A stretch of 64,000 nucleotides of DNA from Nodosilinea sp. LEGE 07088 (GTDB lineage: Bacteria > Cyanobacteriota > Cyanobacteriia > Phormidesmidales > Phormidesmidaceae): the NCBI RefSeq assembly GCF_015207395.1, contig NZ_JADEWX010000001.1:62001-126000 (forward strand). Direction: 5' to 3'. The position numbers and the translations under genes are program-made. How positions within the stretch are numbered: position 1 is the stretch's first letter; each line of letters begins with the position of its first letter. This document shows positions 15,597 to 25,742 of this stretch, in pieces. Below the pieces are notes generated by a model. The model was not told the origin of the DNA. It was given only the letters and a program-made list of their open reading frames with translations, and made no database searches.

Positions 15597-17618
15597 ATGC
15601 AGCATCAACATAGCCAGGAACACGCACATCACGAGAACCACACTCAGGAAAGCCATGGAGGGCACGATAAACACGCGGGGCATAGTCCCGAGATGTTCAA
15701 AAATCGATTTTTTATCTGCCTCATCCTCACCATTCCCGTACTTTATTTTTCCCCTTCGTTTCAGTCTTGGTTTGGCTATCAAGCTGTTCAATTTTCTGGA
15801 TCATCCTGGATAAATCCTGTCCTGGCGATCGTTATTTACTTTTACGGTGGCTGGGTCTTTATCAAAGGAGCCTGGCGGGAGATGAAGGGTAAAATCGGCA
15901 TGATGACCCTGATTTCTCTAGCCATCACAGTTGCTTTTATTTACAGTTTGGCAGTGACATTTGGTTTGGAAGGCGAGCCATTTTTCTGGGAATTGGTCAC
16001 CTTAATCGACATCATGCTGCTCGGGCACTGGATTGAAATGTCATCAGTGCAGGGAGCTAGTCGGGCTTTGGAGCAATTAGCTAAGCTAATGCCATCCATG
16101 GCGCATCGGCTAGTAGAGGGGCAGGTTGAAGATGTTCCCCTAGACCAAATTCGAGAAGGCGACCTGATTTTGATTCGCCCTGGTGAGCAGGTTCCGATTG
16201 ATGGGGTCGTGGTTGAAGGAGCTTCAAGTGCCAACGAAGCTTTTCTCACTGGTGAATCTCGTCCTGTAAATAAACAGGAAGGAGATGAAGTTATTACAGG
16301 GGCAGTTAACGGGGAGGGAGCCTTAAAAGCTCAAGTGATCCGGACAGGTGAAAAGACTGCCCTTAGTCAGATTATGCGCCTGGTGGAAGAAGCCCAGAAT
16401 TCGCGAAGTAAGTATCAGGTTTTGGCTGACAAAGCCGCTTATTGGTTGACCTTGATTGCGATTGGCATTGGGTCACTGACCTTTGTGGTTTGGATCGCAC
16501 TCGGCGATTTGGTGTTTGCCATCAACCGTACAGTGACGGTATTAGTGATCGCCTGCCCTCATGCCTTGGGGTTGGCAATCCCCCTGGTAATTGTCAATGG
16601 AACTGCGATCGCGGCAAAAAATGGCATTCTCGTCCGTAACCGCGAAGCTTTCGAGCGAGCTAAAACCATTAAATATGCTGCTTTCGATAAAACGGGCACG
16701 TTGACAGAGGGACGGTTTGGCGTCCAACGGATTTACACTGAAGGTTTGAGCGACGAACAAGCTTTATCAATTGCTACGGCCTTAGAATCTCTCTCAGAAC
16801 ATCCACTCGCTCATGCAGTTGTAGAAGCCGCGCAACAACACAAGGTACGACCTGCCACTGTCAGTGACTTTAAGGCAGTGCCGGGCATGGGTGTAGAGGG
16901 GATCATTAACGGCAAAACCTACCGAGTAGGGCGACCCGAGTGGCCTAAAGAACTGGGCCTCGATTTCTCTCTCGAGCTCGAACTCGGTTTAGAAAGAGCA
17001 GAAGCCAGGGGAGAAAGTGTTATTGCCTTAATGGATGACGAGAAAACCCTGGCATTATTTGCCTTGGCAGATCAGATTCGAGAGAGTGCCAGAAAATTAG
17101 TCCACAGTCTAGAGGCAATTGGCGTTCAAGCAGTGATGATTACAGGGGATGCTCAGGCAGTCGCCCAAGCTGTTGCAAGTGACTTAAACATTGAGCGTTA
17201 TTATGCTCGGGTTTTGCCCCAGGATAAAGTCCGAATTGTAAAAGAATTAAAAGCCGAAGGAGCCACAGTCTTCACAGGGGACGGAATCAACGATGCACCT
17301 GCACTGTTAGAAGCCGACCTGGGGGTTGCCATTGGTGCGGGAACGAATGTAGCGATTGAATCCGCCGATTTGGTTTTAGTCAAAGATAACCCACTGGATG
17401 TGGGACGAGCCCTAAAGCTGGGCAAGGCAACCAACAATAAGATGATCCAAAATCTGTTCTGGGCGACGGGGTACAACATTATAGCAATTCCCTTGGCAGC
17501 TGGTGTTGCTTATCCTCTAGGCTTTGTCCTTTCCCCCGCAGTAGGAGCCGTATTTATGAGCCTTTCAACGGTTGTCGTTTCTATCAATGCCATGTTGCTA
17601 CGGCGGATCAAACTGTAA
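15597..17618 (+). CDS. copB: Heavy-metal P1B-type ATPase, CPH type (CopB-like), copy 2
   Basis: 673 aa. Motif order matches copy 1: His-rich N-terminus (HQHSQEHAHHENH, about 1-35), FLTGESRPV, ACPHALGLAIP, DKTGTLTEGRF, SEHPLAHAVV and [20 protein letters not shown]. Much of the membrane and catalytic core is shared with the ATPase at 7830-9917. The hinge here has the usual DAPAL, where copy 1 has DAAAL. It stands alone, 250 bp after the DUF2949 gene. Two CopB-type pumps within 8 kb may differ in metal (Cu, Ag) or in regulation. Confidence 0.95.
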   Translation: MQHQHSQEHAHHENHTQESHGGHDKHAGHSPEMFKNRFFICLILTIPVLYFSPSFQSWFGYQAVQFSGSSWINPVLAIVIYFYGGWVFIKGAWREMKGKIGMMTLISLAITVAFIYSLAVTFGLEGEPFFWELVTLIDIMLLGHWIEMSSVQGASRALEQLAKLMPSMAHRLVEGQVEDVPLDQIREGDLILIRPGEQVPIDGVVVEGASSANEAFLTGESRPVNKQEGDEVITGAVNGEGALKAQVIRTGEKTALSQIMRLVEEAQNSRSKYQVLADKAAYWLTLIAIGIGSLTFVVWIALGDLVFAINRTVTVLVIACPHALGLAIPLVIVNGTAIAAKNGILVRNREAFERAKTIKYAAFDKTGTLTEGRFGVQRIYTEGLSDEQALSIATALESLSEHPLAHAVVEAAQQHKVRPATVSDFKAVPGMGVEGIINGKTYRVGRPEWPKELGLDFSLELELGLERAEARGESVIALMDDEKTLALFALADQIRESARKLVHSLEAIGVQAVMITGDAQAVAQAVASDLNIERYYARVLPQDKVRIVKELKAEGATVFTGDGINDAPALLEADLGVAIGAGTNVAIESADLVLVKDNPLDVGRALKLGKATNNKMIQNLFWATGYNIIAIPLAAGVAYPLGFVLSPAVGAVFMSLSTVVVSINAMLLRRIKL

Positions 17619-17828
17619 CTGCCATCCAATCTCAATTCTTAGTATCGTGTCGCTGTTTTCTACAGGGAGTTCATAGATGAGACTTTCTATTCCTGAGAAC
17701 CTGTATCTGCGTACGCTGTGTCATTCTTTAAGAATTGCCTGAAGTATTGTTTTGAAAACTTAGTTGATATCAGGCTCAGTGATGAAGTCAAAGATTATAA
17801 ATCATAGAATCATCATTTGGTAAATTCA

Positions 17829-18694
17829 ATGAAACACGAGGATTTTATTGTTTCTCCGACTACAAAAATCGCGCTGAAGCAATATGACTCAACGTACATA
17901 GGACATTTCAAAAACAAGTCTGATGCTCAGCAGAAATTACAGGAGCATGTTAAGCATCTAGCAAAGCATCAGGAGGTTCTATATGCCCAAAATACCTTTG
18001 CACTGCTGATCATCTTTCAGGCTATGGATGCTGCTGGCAAAGACAGTACGATCAAATATGTGATGTCAGGGGTCAATCCACAAGGATGCCAGGTATTTAG
18101 CTTTGGAGTCCCATCTGCTAAAGAACTGGATCATGACTATCTTTGGCGCTATACAAAGGCATTGCCAGAACGAGGAAGAATTGGTATTTTCAATCGTTCG
18201 TATTATGAGGAAGTCCTTGTCGTCCGCGTTCATCCAGGATTACTGGATAGACAGCAGTTACCACCGAGGATAAAGACCAACAAGATCTGGAAATCTCGAT
18301 TTGAAGAGATCAATAACCTTGAGAAATATCTTTCTCAAAATGGAATTATTATTCTCAAATTCTTTCTCAATGTTTCTAAAGGAGAACAGAAAAAACGATT
18401 TCTGGATCGTATTAATAGGCCGGAAAAAATTGGAAATTTTCTGCCAGCGATCTTAACGAGAGATATTATTGGGATGACTATATGGCAGCTTATCAAGACG
18501 TCTTTAATCACACCAGTACTGAATGGGCACCTTGGTATATCATCCCAGCCGATCACAAGTGGTTTACGCGTCTTGTCGTTTCTGACATTATTTGCGACAG
18601 ATTAATCTCACTTAAACTATCATATCCAAAGGTCAGCAAAGCGCATAAGACACACCTCCTCCAAGCCAAAGAAAAGCTTGAAAGTGACAACTAA
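17829..18694 (+). pseudogene. ppk2: Polyphosphate kinase 2 with a one-base frameshift
   Basis: The first 198 codons encode a typical PPK2: FQAMDAAGKDS (Walker A region, about 65), GIFNRSYYEEVLVVRVHP (lid/Walker B, about 125) and KKRFLDRINRPEK. After PEK the frame shifts at the A-run 18424-18429 (six A). With seven A the next residues are NWKF, and the chain runs on through EWAPWYIIPADHKWF and LVVSDII to the stop at 18694. The repaired length is 288 aa, normal for PPK2. As written, the frame ends after about 57 unrelated residues at 18605. The shift may be a real mutation, a slippage-controlled site or a sequencing error in a homopolymer. PPK2 interconverts polyphosphate and nucleotides; polyphosphate can also bind metals. 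The ATG at 17829 is preferred over a TTG at 17817. Confidence 0.85.
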
Positions 18695-18800
18695 ATTTGA
18701 AAAATAAAAGCATCAAAAAATACTTTAGCTGGAATTTTGTAGATACCTCTAAAACCGTAACAATAATCTTACATTTTTCCTTCACCTAGAGCCATTTCAA

Positions 18801-20111
18801 ATGATACTTGATCCTAAAATTATGCGGGCCGTGGAGCAACTGAACTATCGGGTGACCGTTGGTGATATCGCTGCTCATGCTGGTTTAGAAGTCAATTTCG
18901 CACAGCGAGGCTTACTAGCCCTTGCTTCAGAAACAAACGGTCATTTGCAAGTATCTGAAGCAGGTGAAATTGCCTACCTTCTTCCCAAAAATTTCCGAAC
19001 CATTTTGCGCAACAAGTCTATTCGACTGCGTTTGCAGGCTTGGGGATCAAGAGCTTGGCAGATCTTATTCTATTTAATCCGAATTTCCTTTGGCATTTTT
19101 TTGATAATGTCTATCGTCCTCATTTTTGTGACGATTGTCGTAATTCTGATTGCTATGAGTAACAGTCGTGGGGGAAATTCAAACAATCGCAAGCATGGAA
19201 GTAGTATTCCCTTGTCCTTGCTCCATTTTAGATTTGGTTCCGGCCTGTTATGGTTTTTTAGCCTAAATCACCATAGACATGCGCAAAAAGGTTCAGTAAA
19301 GTACAGGCAGCAGCAGGATCATGGTGACGGACAGCTTAACTTCTTTGAGGCGGTTTTCTCGTTTTTGTTTGGAGATGGCAATCCCAATCCCAATTTAGAA
19401 GAACGACGTTGGCAAATCATTGGTACTGTTATTTACAATCAAGGCGGTGCAGTCGTCGCAGAACAAATCGCGCCCTATCTCGACATTGCAAAAACTCAAG
19501 CGATTGATGAAGATTATATGCTGCCAACCCTCATCCGTTTTGATGGTTACCCAGAGGTCAGTTCTATAGGAGATATCATCTATCGTTTTCCTGTATTACA
19601 AACGACCGCTCTTGCTGAGGGGCAAAAAGCTGTACCTAGTTACTTACAAGAATCTTTCTGGAACTTTAGTCGAGTAAGACCAGGACAGCTCTCGCTGGTC
19701 GCTGGGCTTGGTTTTCTTAACCTGATTGGGGCATTAATTCTCAGGGCACTTCTGAGTGATGGCACAATTGCCCTTCAACTCGGTGGGGTAGTGGCCTTTG
19801 CTCAATCAGTCTTTTGGATACTCTTAGGATATGGCGTCGGTTTCCTAGGCGTCCCTCTGGTTCGGTATTTCTGGATTCGAGGCCGCAATCGTCAAATTGA
19901 ACGGCGGAATCAAAAGCGGCAGGAATATGCAGCTACTCTAAATCAAGCCGATGCTAATATACAACGCAAAATACAGTTTGCCCAGCAATTTTCTACCCAA
20001 TTTGTCGTTACCCAAGAAGATTTAGCCTACACCAGCGAAAAAGAGCTTTTAGAACAGGAAATCGAACATTTAGATGGGACAGATAACAATGGTCAGCGCC
20101 TCTTGTCTTGA
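18801..20111 (+). CDS. Conserved cyanobacterial membrane protein of unknown function
   Basis: 436 aa. The N-terminal ~75 residues look like a winged-helix-type fold (MRAVEQLNYRVTVGDIAAHA, then GLLALASETNGHLQV). One or two membrane helices follow (about 92-122), then a His/Gln-rich linker. A conserved block FEAVFSFLFGDGNPN and LEERRWQIIG precedes a repeat of the N-terminal-type domain (VIYNQGGAVVAEQIAPYLD). Two further membrane helices lie near 300-350. The C-terminus is a charged coiled coil. The same architecture occurs as a hypothetical protein across cyanobacteria. It precedes phosphoketolase by about 95 bp. No function is assigned. Confidence 0.75.
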   Translation: MILDPKIMRAVEQLNYRVTVGDIAAHAGLEVNFAQRGLLALASETNGHLQVSEAGEIAYLLPKNFRTILRNKSIRLRLQAWGSRAWQILFYLIRISFGIFLIMSIVLIFVTIVVILIAMSNSRGGNSNNRKHGSSIPLSLLHFRFGSGLLWFFSLNHHRHAQKGSVKYRQQQDHGDGQLNFFEAVFSFLFGDGNPNPNLEERRWQIIGTVIYNQGGAVVAEQIAPYLDIAKTQAIDEDYMLPTLIRFDGYPEVSSIGDIIYRFPVLQTTALAEGQKAVPSYLQESFWNFSRVRPGQLSLVAGLGFLNLIGALILRALLSDGTIALQLGGVVAFAQSVFWILLGYGVGFLGVPLVRYFWIRGRNRQIERRNQKRQEYAATLNQADANIQRKIQFAQQFSTQFVVTQEDLAYTSEKELLEQEIEHLDGTDNNGQRLLS

Positions 20112-20206
20112 CCAAGTGGTTTGGTGAAAATTATCTAGAGCAACAACAGGGTATCCGCATCCCAAATAGCATTATCGATTGCGATTAAAAACAATAGGAG
20201 TTGAGT

Positions 20207-22594
20207 ATGATTCAAACTGCCCCTGAAGCCCAGAAAGCACCCCTTGATAGTGCAGAATTGTGCAAGATGAACGCCTATTGGCGGGCAGCTAACTATCTTT
20301 CCGTAGGCCAAATCTATTTATATGACAATCCCCTCCTAAAGGAACCCCTGAAATTAGAGCACGTCAAGCCTAGGTTGCTGGGCCACTGGGGGACTACGCC
20401 AGGGCTAAACTTCATCTATGTTCACCTCAACCGATTAATTAAGAATCAAGACTTGAACATGATTTACATTGCAGGGCCAGGTCACGGCGGTCCTGGCTTA
20501 GTTGCTAACACCTATCTAGAAGGAACTTATAGCGAATATTATCCAAATATTTCTCAAGATGAAGCAGGAATCAAAAACCTCTTTCACCAGTTTTCTTTCC
20601 CAGGTGGTATCCCCAGTCATGTAGCCCCTGAAACCCCTGGTTCGATCCACGAAGGTGGTGAGCTTGGGTATGCACTTTCCCATGCCTATGGGGCTGCTTT
20701 TGACAACCCCGATCTCATAGTTACTTGCGTGGTCGGCGATGGAGAAGCAGAAACGGGACCGCTGGCTACGGCTTGGCACTCTAATAAATTCCTCAATCCT
20801 GCTACAGATGGAGCGGTGCTACCCGTTTTACACTTGAACGGCTATAAGATTGCCAACCCGACAGTATTAGCCCGGATTGGTCAACAGGAATTAGAAAGCT
20901 TATTTATCGGCTACGGCTATAAGCCCTATTTTGTAGAGGGATCTGACCCTACGGTGATGCACCAGAAAATGGCGGCTACCCTCGATACGATAGTTGCTGA
21001 AATAAAGCAGATTCAACATCAGGCTCGCACCACCGGAAGTTCCCAACGTCCCCAGTGGCCGATGATTATTCTGAAAACACCGAAAGGTTGGACAGGCCCC
21101 AAAGAAGTCGATGGGAAGAAAACTGAAGGCTCTTGGCGATCGCACCAGGTACCTCTATCTGGGATGGCTGCTAACCCAGCGCATATCAAGCTACTGGAAA
21201 CCTGGATGAAAAGCTATCAGCCAGAAGAGCTTTTCGACGAAAACGGTACGTTGATTCCTGAACTAGCCGAATTGGCTCCTCAGGGGGAGCGGCGGATGGG
21301 AGCTAACCCCCATGCTAACGGTGGCGCATTACTAAAAGATCTCAAAATACCCGATTTTCGTGATTTTGCAGTTGATGTTCCTAGCCCTGGGACGCTCACC
21401 GCAGAAGCCACCCGAGTGATGGGTCTTTTCTTGCGGGATGTCATGAAGGCAAACTTAGAGAGCAAAAACTTTAGAGTATTTGGCCCAGATGAAACTGCAT
21501 CGAACCGGTTGAGTGCGTTGTTTGAAGTAACCGATCGGGCTTGGTCAGCCGAAACAATCGCTGAAGATGATCACTTAGCGGCTAGCGGTCGAGTGATGGA
21601 AATCCTCAGTGAACATACCTGTCAGGGATGGCTAGAAGGCTATCTCCTGACGGGTCGCCACGGTTTCTTCTCCTGTTACGAAGCCTTTATTCATATTGTG
21701 GATTCAATGGTTAATCAGCATGCTAAATGGCTCAAAACAACCAGTAAAGAAATTCCTTGGCGAAGACCGATCGCTTCTCTTAACTATCTCCTGACTTCCC
21801 ACGTTTGGCGACAGGATCACAATGGATTTTCTCATCAAGACCCTGGTTTCATCGATCATGTTGTCAATAAAAAGGCAGACATTATTCGGGTTTACCTACC
21901 CCCGGATGCCAACACCCTGCTTTCAGTCACTGACCATTGCCTGCACAGCCGAAATTATGTCAATGTCATTGTGGCTGGAAAGCAGCCGGAACTTCAGTAT
22001 CTAGATATAGATGCTGCTATCAAGCACTGTACTGCGGGTATCGGCATCTGGGAATGGGCCAGCAATGATCGCGATAGCGAACCTGACGTAGTGATGGCCT
22101 GTGCGGGAGATGTGCCGACGCTAGAAACGCTTGCTGCTGTTGCGATGCTTCGCCAGCATTTTCCTGATTTGAAAGTTCGCGTTGTCAACATCGTTGACTT
22201 GATGAAACTCCAGCCAGAGGAAGAACATCCCCATGGCTTGTCCGACAAAGACTTCGATACGATTTTTACCACTGACAAGCCTATAATCTTCGCTTATCAC
22301 GGTTACCCCTGGCTAATTCATCGTTTCACCTATCGTCGAACAAACCACAATAATCTCCATGTCAGAGGATACAAAGAAGAAGGAACAACGACCACACCGT
22401 TTGACATGGTCGTCCGCAATGACTTGGATCGCTTTCACTTGATGGGTGATGTCATTGACCGAGTACCCCAGCTTGGCTATAGGGCGGCATACACTCAACA
22501 GTTCATCCGCGACAAACTTATCGAACATGAACAGTACATCACTCAATACGGCCAGGATATGCCGGAAATTTCTCAGTGGAAATGGCCATTATAA
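20207..22594 (+). CDS. xfp: Phosphoketolase (xylulose-5-P/fructose-6-P)
   Basis: 795 aa from the ATG at 20207, preceded by AGGAG. It is a TPP enzyme. Seen: [18 protein letters not shown], the substrate loop [38 protein letters not shown], the TPP-binding [18 protein letters not shown] and the C-terminal [17 protein letters not shown]. Length matches the family (about 790-810). It cleaves xylulose-5-P or fructose-6-P with phosphate to acetyl-P and an aldose phosphate in the cytosol. Immediately after its stop lies a fragment of a glycogen-debranching-type enzyme, suggesting a former carbon-metabolism operon. Confidence 0.96.
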   Translation: MIQTAPEAQKAPLDSAELCKMNAYWRAANYLSVGQIYLYDNPLLKEPLKLEHVKPRLLGHWGTTPGLNFIYVHLNRLIKNQDLNMIYIAGPGHGGPGLVANTYLEGTYSEYYPNISQDEAGIKNLFHQFSFPGGIPSHVAPETPGSIHEGGELGYALSHAYGAAFDNPDLIVTCVVGDGEAETGPLATAWHSNKFLNPATDGAVLPVLHLNGYKIANPTVLARIGQQELESLFIGYGYKPYFVEGSDPTVMHQKMAATLDTIVAEIKQIQHQARTTGSSQRPQWPMIILKTPKGWTGPKEVDGKKTEGSWRSHQVPLSGMAANPAHIKLLETWMKSYQPEELFDENGTLIPELAELAPQGERRMGANPHANGGALLKDLKIPDFRDFAVDVPSPGTLTAEATRVMGLFLRDVMKANLESKNFRVFGPDETASNRLSALFEVTDRAWSAETIAEDDHLAASGRVMEILSEHTCQGWLEGYLLTGRHGFFSCYEAFIHIVDSMVNQHAKWLKTTSKEIPWRRPIASLNYLLTSHVWRQDHNGFSHQDPGFIDHVVNKKADIIRVYLPPDANTLLSVTDHCLHSRNYVNVIVAGKQPELQYLDIDAAIKHCTAGIGIWEWASNDRDSEPDVVMACAGDVPTLETLAAVAMLRQHFPDLKVRVVNIVDLMKLQPEEEHPHGLSDKDFDTIFTTDKPIIFAYHGYPWLIHRFTYRRTNHNNLHVRGYKEEGTTTTPFDMVVRNDLDRFHLMGDVIDRVPQLGYRAAYTQQFIRDKLIEHEQYITQYGQDMPEISQWKWPL

Positions 22595-22787
22595 ACTGCT
22601 CATTGACTTGGGAATTACAGCAGTTGAACGTTTGCCAGTTGTCGATTTTGACGATACAGAATTCTTGTCTATTGATGGCAAACCTTTGAAAAACTACTGG
22701 GGCTACAGTTACATGTGTTTTTCCCCTCACTCTCATTGCGGCACTGAGCCTGAGACAGGTTACCATGTACGATTTAGCTTGTTGTGA
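22593..22787 (+). pseudogene. Remnant of a GH13 glycogen-debranching enzyme (GlgX/isoamylase-like)
   Basis: About 64 codons in one frame read LLIDLGITAVERLPVVDFDD and then PLKNYWGYSYMCFSPHSHC. This matches the GH13 strand-loop segment L-G-I-T-A-V-E-L-L-P-V ... L-x-N-Y-W-G-Y-x-x-x-x-F-x-P-H of GlgX/isoamylase-type enzymes. Nothing of the N- or C-terminal parts remains. It starts right at the phosphoketolase stop and ends at the GTG of the MFS gene. It is a deletion scar rather than a working gene. Confidence 0.7.
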
Positions 22788-24001
22788 ATAAAAACCTGCT
22801 GCTCTTGTTAGCCTGTTTATTTGTTCTTATGGTGGGCTTTGGCATCACTTTGCCAGTGCTACCCTATTATGCCGAACGTCTTGATTCAGCAGGTAGGGTA
22901 TCCCGAGAAACTATGGTTATCCACGTCAGTCTATTGACCAGTGTTTATGCCTTGATGCAGTTTATTTTTGCGCCGCTATGGGGAAAGTGGTCAGATCAAT
23001 TTGGGAGAAAACCATTGTTGTTAATAGGTTTGGGTGGCTCTGCGATTGCCCAGATACTATTTAGTATGGCAACCTCTCTGGGCATGCTGTACATTGTACG
23101 AGGAATCGATGGCTTCTTATCTTCAGCGGCTCTACCGGCAGCGACAGCTTATATTGCTGACGTGACAACGGAGCACGATCGCAGTCGCGGTATGGCATGG
23201 TTCGGTACTGCTGTCAGCCTGGGCGTTGTTGCTGGACCAGCCGTAGGAGGATTAACAACCCGTAGAGATCTCCACTTTGATGTCAATTTTGGGCATCTCA
23301 AAATTGATAGTTTCTCGCTACCTTTCTTAATTGCAGCAGCATTAATGCTAATTATGTTCTTTGCAGCTATGCTTTGGCTGCCAGAGTCTCTACCACTGCG
23401 ACGAATTTCTACCCCAGCCAATCAATCAAATCAATCAGATATCAGATGGCAAAGTTTAGGCAATAAGCTGCTTATACTGCTGGGTTTGACAACAATCGGG
23501 CAGTTAGGATTGGCAATATTTGAAGGCACCTTCGCGCTCTATGCCCAGGAAAAGTTAAGCTATGGACCGCTTGAAACTGGCCTCGTTTTCATGGTGTGCG
23601 GGTTAGTGATGGCAATTTTTCAGACCGTCGCGGTTAGCTATCTTTCGGGAAAACTTAGCGTAACGAAGCAAATTGCTTTGGGCTTTAGCTTGATGGGAAT
23701 TGGCAGCGTTCTGCTGTTAATCGCTCGAACATTTCCTTATGTTTTGAGCACTGTTGGGTTATTAGCTTTCGGGGTATCTTTAATTGCCCCAAACCTCTCA
23801 GCCTTAATTTCAAAACGGGGAGGTCAACACACGGGAACAGTATTAGGAATGCAAAATGCTGCCAAGAGTCTGGGACAGGTGAGCGGTCCAGTAGTGGGAG
23901 GTACTCTATTTGCTTGGCAAACAGGTGCACCTTACCTGTTTACTGGCGTCATTTTGCTTGGAATTGGCCTCAAACTCGGTTGGACCGTAAGAAATAGGTA
24001 A
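22784..24001 (+). CDS. MFS multidrug/TetA-like exporter
   Basis: 405 aa from a GTG start; later starts would cut the first membrane helix. Twelve hydrophobic segments are visible. MFS motif A is GKWSDQFGRKPLL between TM2 and TM3, and the DHA1 antiporter motif C-like GTAVSLGVVAGPAVGG lies in TM5. A second motif A-like loop (YLSGKLSVTKQ) separates the halves. It is of the TetA/DHA1 type; the substrate is not known. It overlaps the stop of the debranching-enzyme remnant, so its original promoter may have been changed by that deletion. Confidence 0.88.
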   Translation: MNKNLLLLLACLFVLMVGFGITLPVLPYYAERLDSAGRVSRETMVIHVSLLTSVYALMQFIFAPLWGKWSDQFGRKPLLLIGLGGSAIAQILFSMATSLGMLYIVRGIDGFLSSAALPAATAYIADVTTEHDRSRGMAWFGTAVSLGVVAGPAVGGLTTRRDLHFDVNFGHLKIDSFSLPFLIAAALMLIMFFAAMLWLPESLPLRRISTPANQSNQSDIRWQSLGNKLLILLGLTTIGQLGLAIFEGTFALYAQEKLSYGPLETGLVFMVCGLVMAIFQTVAVSYLSGKLSVTKQIALGFSLMGIGSVLLLIARTFPYVLSTVGLLAFGVSLIAPNLSALISKRGGQHTGTVLGMQNAAKSLGQVSGPVVGGTLFAWQTGAPYLFTGVILLGIGLKLGWTVRNR

Positions 24002-24525
24002 GCCCCACTCATAACCCCATCTCACTTGAGGGCTTAAGTGCTTGACCTATAGGTAAACATAGAGCTAGATGTAGTCGAATTGAAGTTTGGCTAGCCGACA
24101 GAAAACCATTCATCATATATTTGTTACGAGCATTCGGTCATTTCATTTCAGTTTCATAATTCTCTGAAATACTTAGGAGAAAGAAAATATATTAGGATAT
24201 TTCTCTTCAGGCAATAAAGCCACTCTACTCTTTACTTAACTTGAGGATCAATTATTTTCCCCTTAGCGGCGTCTATTTATGCTTAGGAGCAGTCACCTAA
24301 TCAAAAGTGACAGACTAACTATGATGTTGCACACAGTTCTGTTAACATTTATTGCATCCGCTGGAGTCTCTAGCAAGCTGTAGGGACTAAGCTAAATCTA
24401 TACGCGATGGTAGTGAATACGATTTTGTCAAAATGAAAGTATAAGTGGAATTAATTGCATCAAGTCAAGCCATAAAATCCACTGAAAAAGCCAACTTTGA
24501 CGGGTTTTATCTAGGAGATCAAGCT
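24002..24525. other. Intergenic region upstream of the HMA gene
   Basis: 524 bp, AT-rich. It holds one TTTCAT-N5-TTTCAT repeat at 24141-24157, with AAATACT about 9 nt behind it as a possible -10. An in-frame GTG at 24445 could extend the HMA gene but has no supporting ribosome site. Nothing else was recognised. Confidence 0.5.
24141..24157 (+). promoter_or_regulatory. TTTCAT-N5-TTTCAT direct repeat (box 7)
   Basis: A perfect 11-bp-period repeat on the forward strand, pointing toward the HMA/DUF2933/ICMT cluster, 369 bp from its first ATG. Confidence 0.55.
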
Positions 24526-24762
24526 ATGAAAACGAGTTACTTGAAATTAGACGGGCTCATGTGTGACGGGTGCAGTGAAATCATTGAGCGAGCAACTCAA
24601 AAGCTTCCAGGCGTAAGGCGCTGTCAAGTCAATCTTGATCTAGAACGAGCTGAAATTGAATATGATCCTCAACTTATGAGCCTAGAGACAATTCAAAAAG
24701 CCTTGAAAGGGGTTGGGTACTCTGCCGAGCCCATTAATGAGACAAACCATCTAACAGAATAG
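24526..24762 (+). CDS. HMA-domain metallochaperone
   Basis: 78 aa from the ATG at 24526, preceded by TAGGAGATC. A single heavy-metal-associated domain with GLMCDGCSEIIERA (M-x-C-x-x-C), PGVRRCQVNLDLERAEIEYD and LKGVGYSAEP. An extra Cys lies in RRCQV. It is first in a cluster with DUF2933 and an ICMT-like protein, a combination common in mobile metal resistance regions. It is likely a Cu or other soft-metal chaperone in the cytosol. Confidence 0.88.
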   Translation: MKTSYLKLDGLMCDGCSEIIERATQKLPGVRRCQVNLDLERAEIEYDPQLMSLETIQKALKGVGYSAEPINETNHLTE

Positions 24763-24768
24763 ACAACG

Positions 24769-24993
24769 ATGACTCAGAAATCTAACACAAGTTGGCGATG
24801 GCGATCGCCCACAGGAATCGCACTGTTGGTCTTTTTAGGAATTGCAGCCTTTTTTCTTTTCACCGAGCATTTGGCTCATGTCATTCCTGTTCTACCCTGG
24901 CTGTTTTTATTGCTGTGCCCTTTGATGCATGTATTTATGCATGGCGGTCATGGTGGTCATGGTGGTCATAATGCTCACCAAGGAGATAAATAA
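24769..24993 (+). CDS. DUF2933 small membrane protein with His/Gly tail
   Basis: 74 aa. Two hydrophobic helices (about 14-30 and 38-58) lead to a tail GGHGGHGGHNAHQ. This is the DUF2933 pattern: a small membrane protein with a His-rich end. The stop overlaps the next start (TAATG). It probably binds metal at the membrane surface (inference). Confidence 0.82.
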   Translation: MTQKSNTSWRWRSPTGIALLVFLGIAAFFLFTEHLAHVIPVLPWLFLLLCPLMHVFMHGGHGGHGGHNAHQGDK

Positions 24994-25658
24994 TGAACAA
25001 TACTCCTGCTTACGGTCTCTGGTTTTTAGTGATCATCAACTCTCTCGTGTTCATTATTTTTGCGTTCAGCTTTACGAAGCCCAATAGCCCTCGTGATTGG
25101 CGTTCATTTGGGGCATTTTCAGCTTTCATTGTTGCCCTCTTCACCGAAATGTATGGTGTTCCTTTAACCATCTACCTGCTTTCAGGATGGTTGCAGAGCC
25201 ACTACCCCAATTTAGATCCCCTTTCCCACGATGCGGGACATCTCTGGTGGACTATATTAGGACTTGGAGGAAATCCCCACTTCAACCCAATTCACCTACT
25301 CAGCAATTTGGTGATTTTGGGTGGCTTTATTCTGTTGTCTGCTGCCTGGAGGGTACTTTATAGGGCTCAACAGACTCACAAACTAGCGGTTTCCGGCCCT
25401 TACTCAAAAGTACGGCATCCTCAGTATGATGCCTTCATCCTAATTATGCTTGGCTTCTTGCTTCAGTGGCCCACGGTCTTGACGTTGCCAATGTTCCCAA
25501 TTTTAGTGTGGATGTATGTTCGACTAGCTCGTCAAGAAGAACGCGAAGCTTTGGCAGAATTTGGTGAGGAATATGCTCGATACACAGCCAAAACACCAGC
25601 ATTTTTTCCAAATTTCAATGAAATAGTTAGGCCCAGTGAAAAGAGTTCTAAGTCATAG
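24993..25658 (+). CDS. ICMT-like membrane methyltransferase family protein
   Basis: 221 aa with about five membrane helices. The C-terminal half carries the isoprenylcysteine carboxyl methyltransferase/PEMT signature: LAVSGPYSKVRHPQYDAFIL, then RLARQEEREALAEFGEEYARY. Such genes regularly sit with HMA and DUF2933 genes in metal resistance clusters; their substrate is unknown. It is translationally coupled to DUF2933. Confidence 0.85.
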   Translation: MNNTPAYGLWFLVIINSLVFIIFAFSFTKPNSPRDWRSFGAFSAFIVALFTEMYGVPLTIYLLSGWLQSHYPNLDPLSHDAGHLWWTILGLGGNPHFNPIHLLSNLVILGGFILLSAAWRVLYRAQQTHKLAVSGPYSKVRHPQYDAFILIMLGFLLQWPTVLTLPMFPILVWMYVRLARQEEREALAEFGEEYARYTAKTPAFFPNFNEIVRPSEKSSKS

Positions 25659-25742
25659 CATCGCTCAATGACTTAATGCCCTACAAACAACGATTCAAAG
25701 ACCAAGAAGGATGCGAAAATCTACTCAGCAAGGAGGCCTATT

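Noticed and set aside
22446-22592. N-terminal part of a forward frame overlapping the end of phosphoketolase
   Set aside because: Only the part after the phosphoketolase stop resembles a protein (GH13 remnant); the upstream part is out of frame with conserved phosphoketolase sequence.
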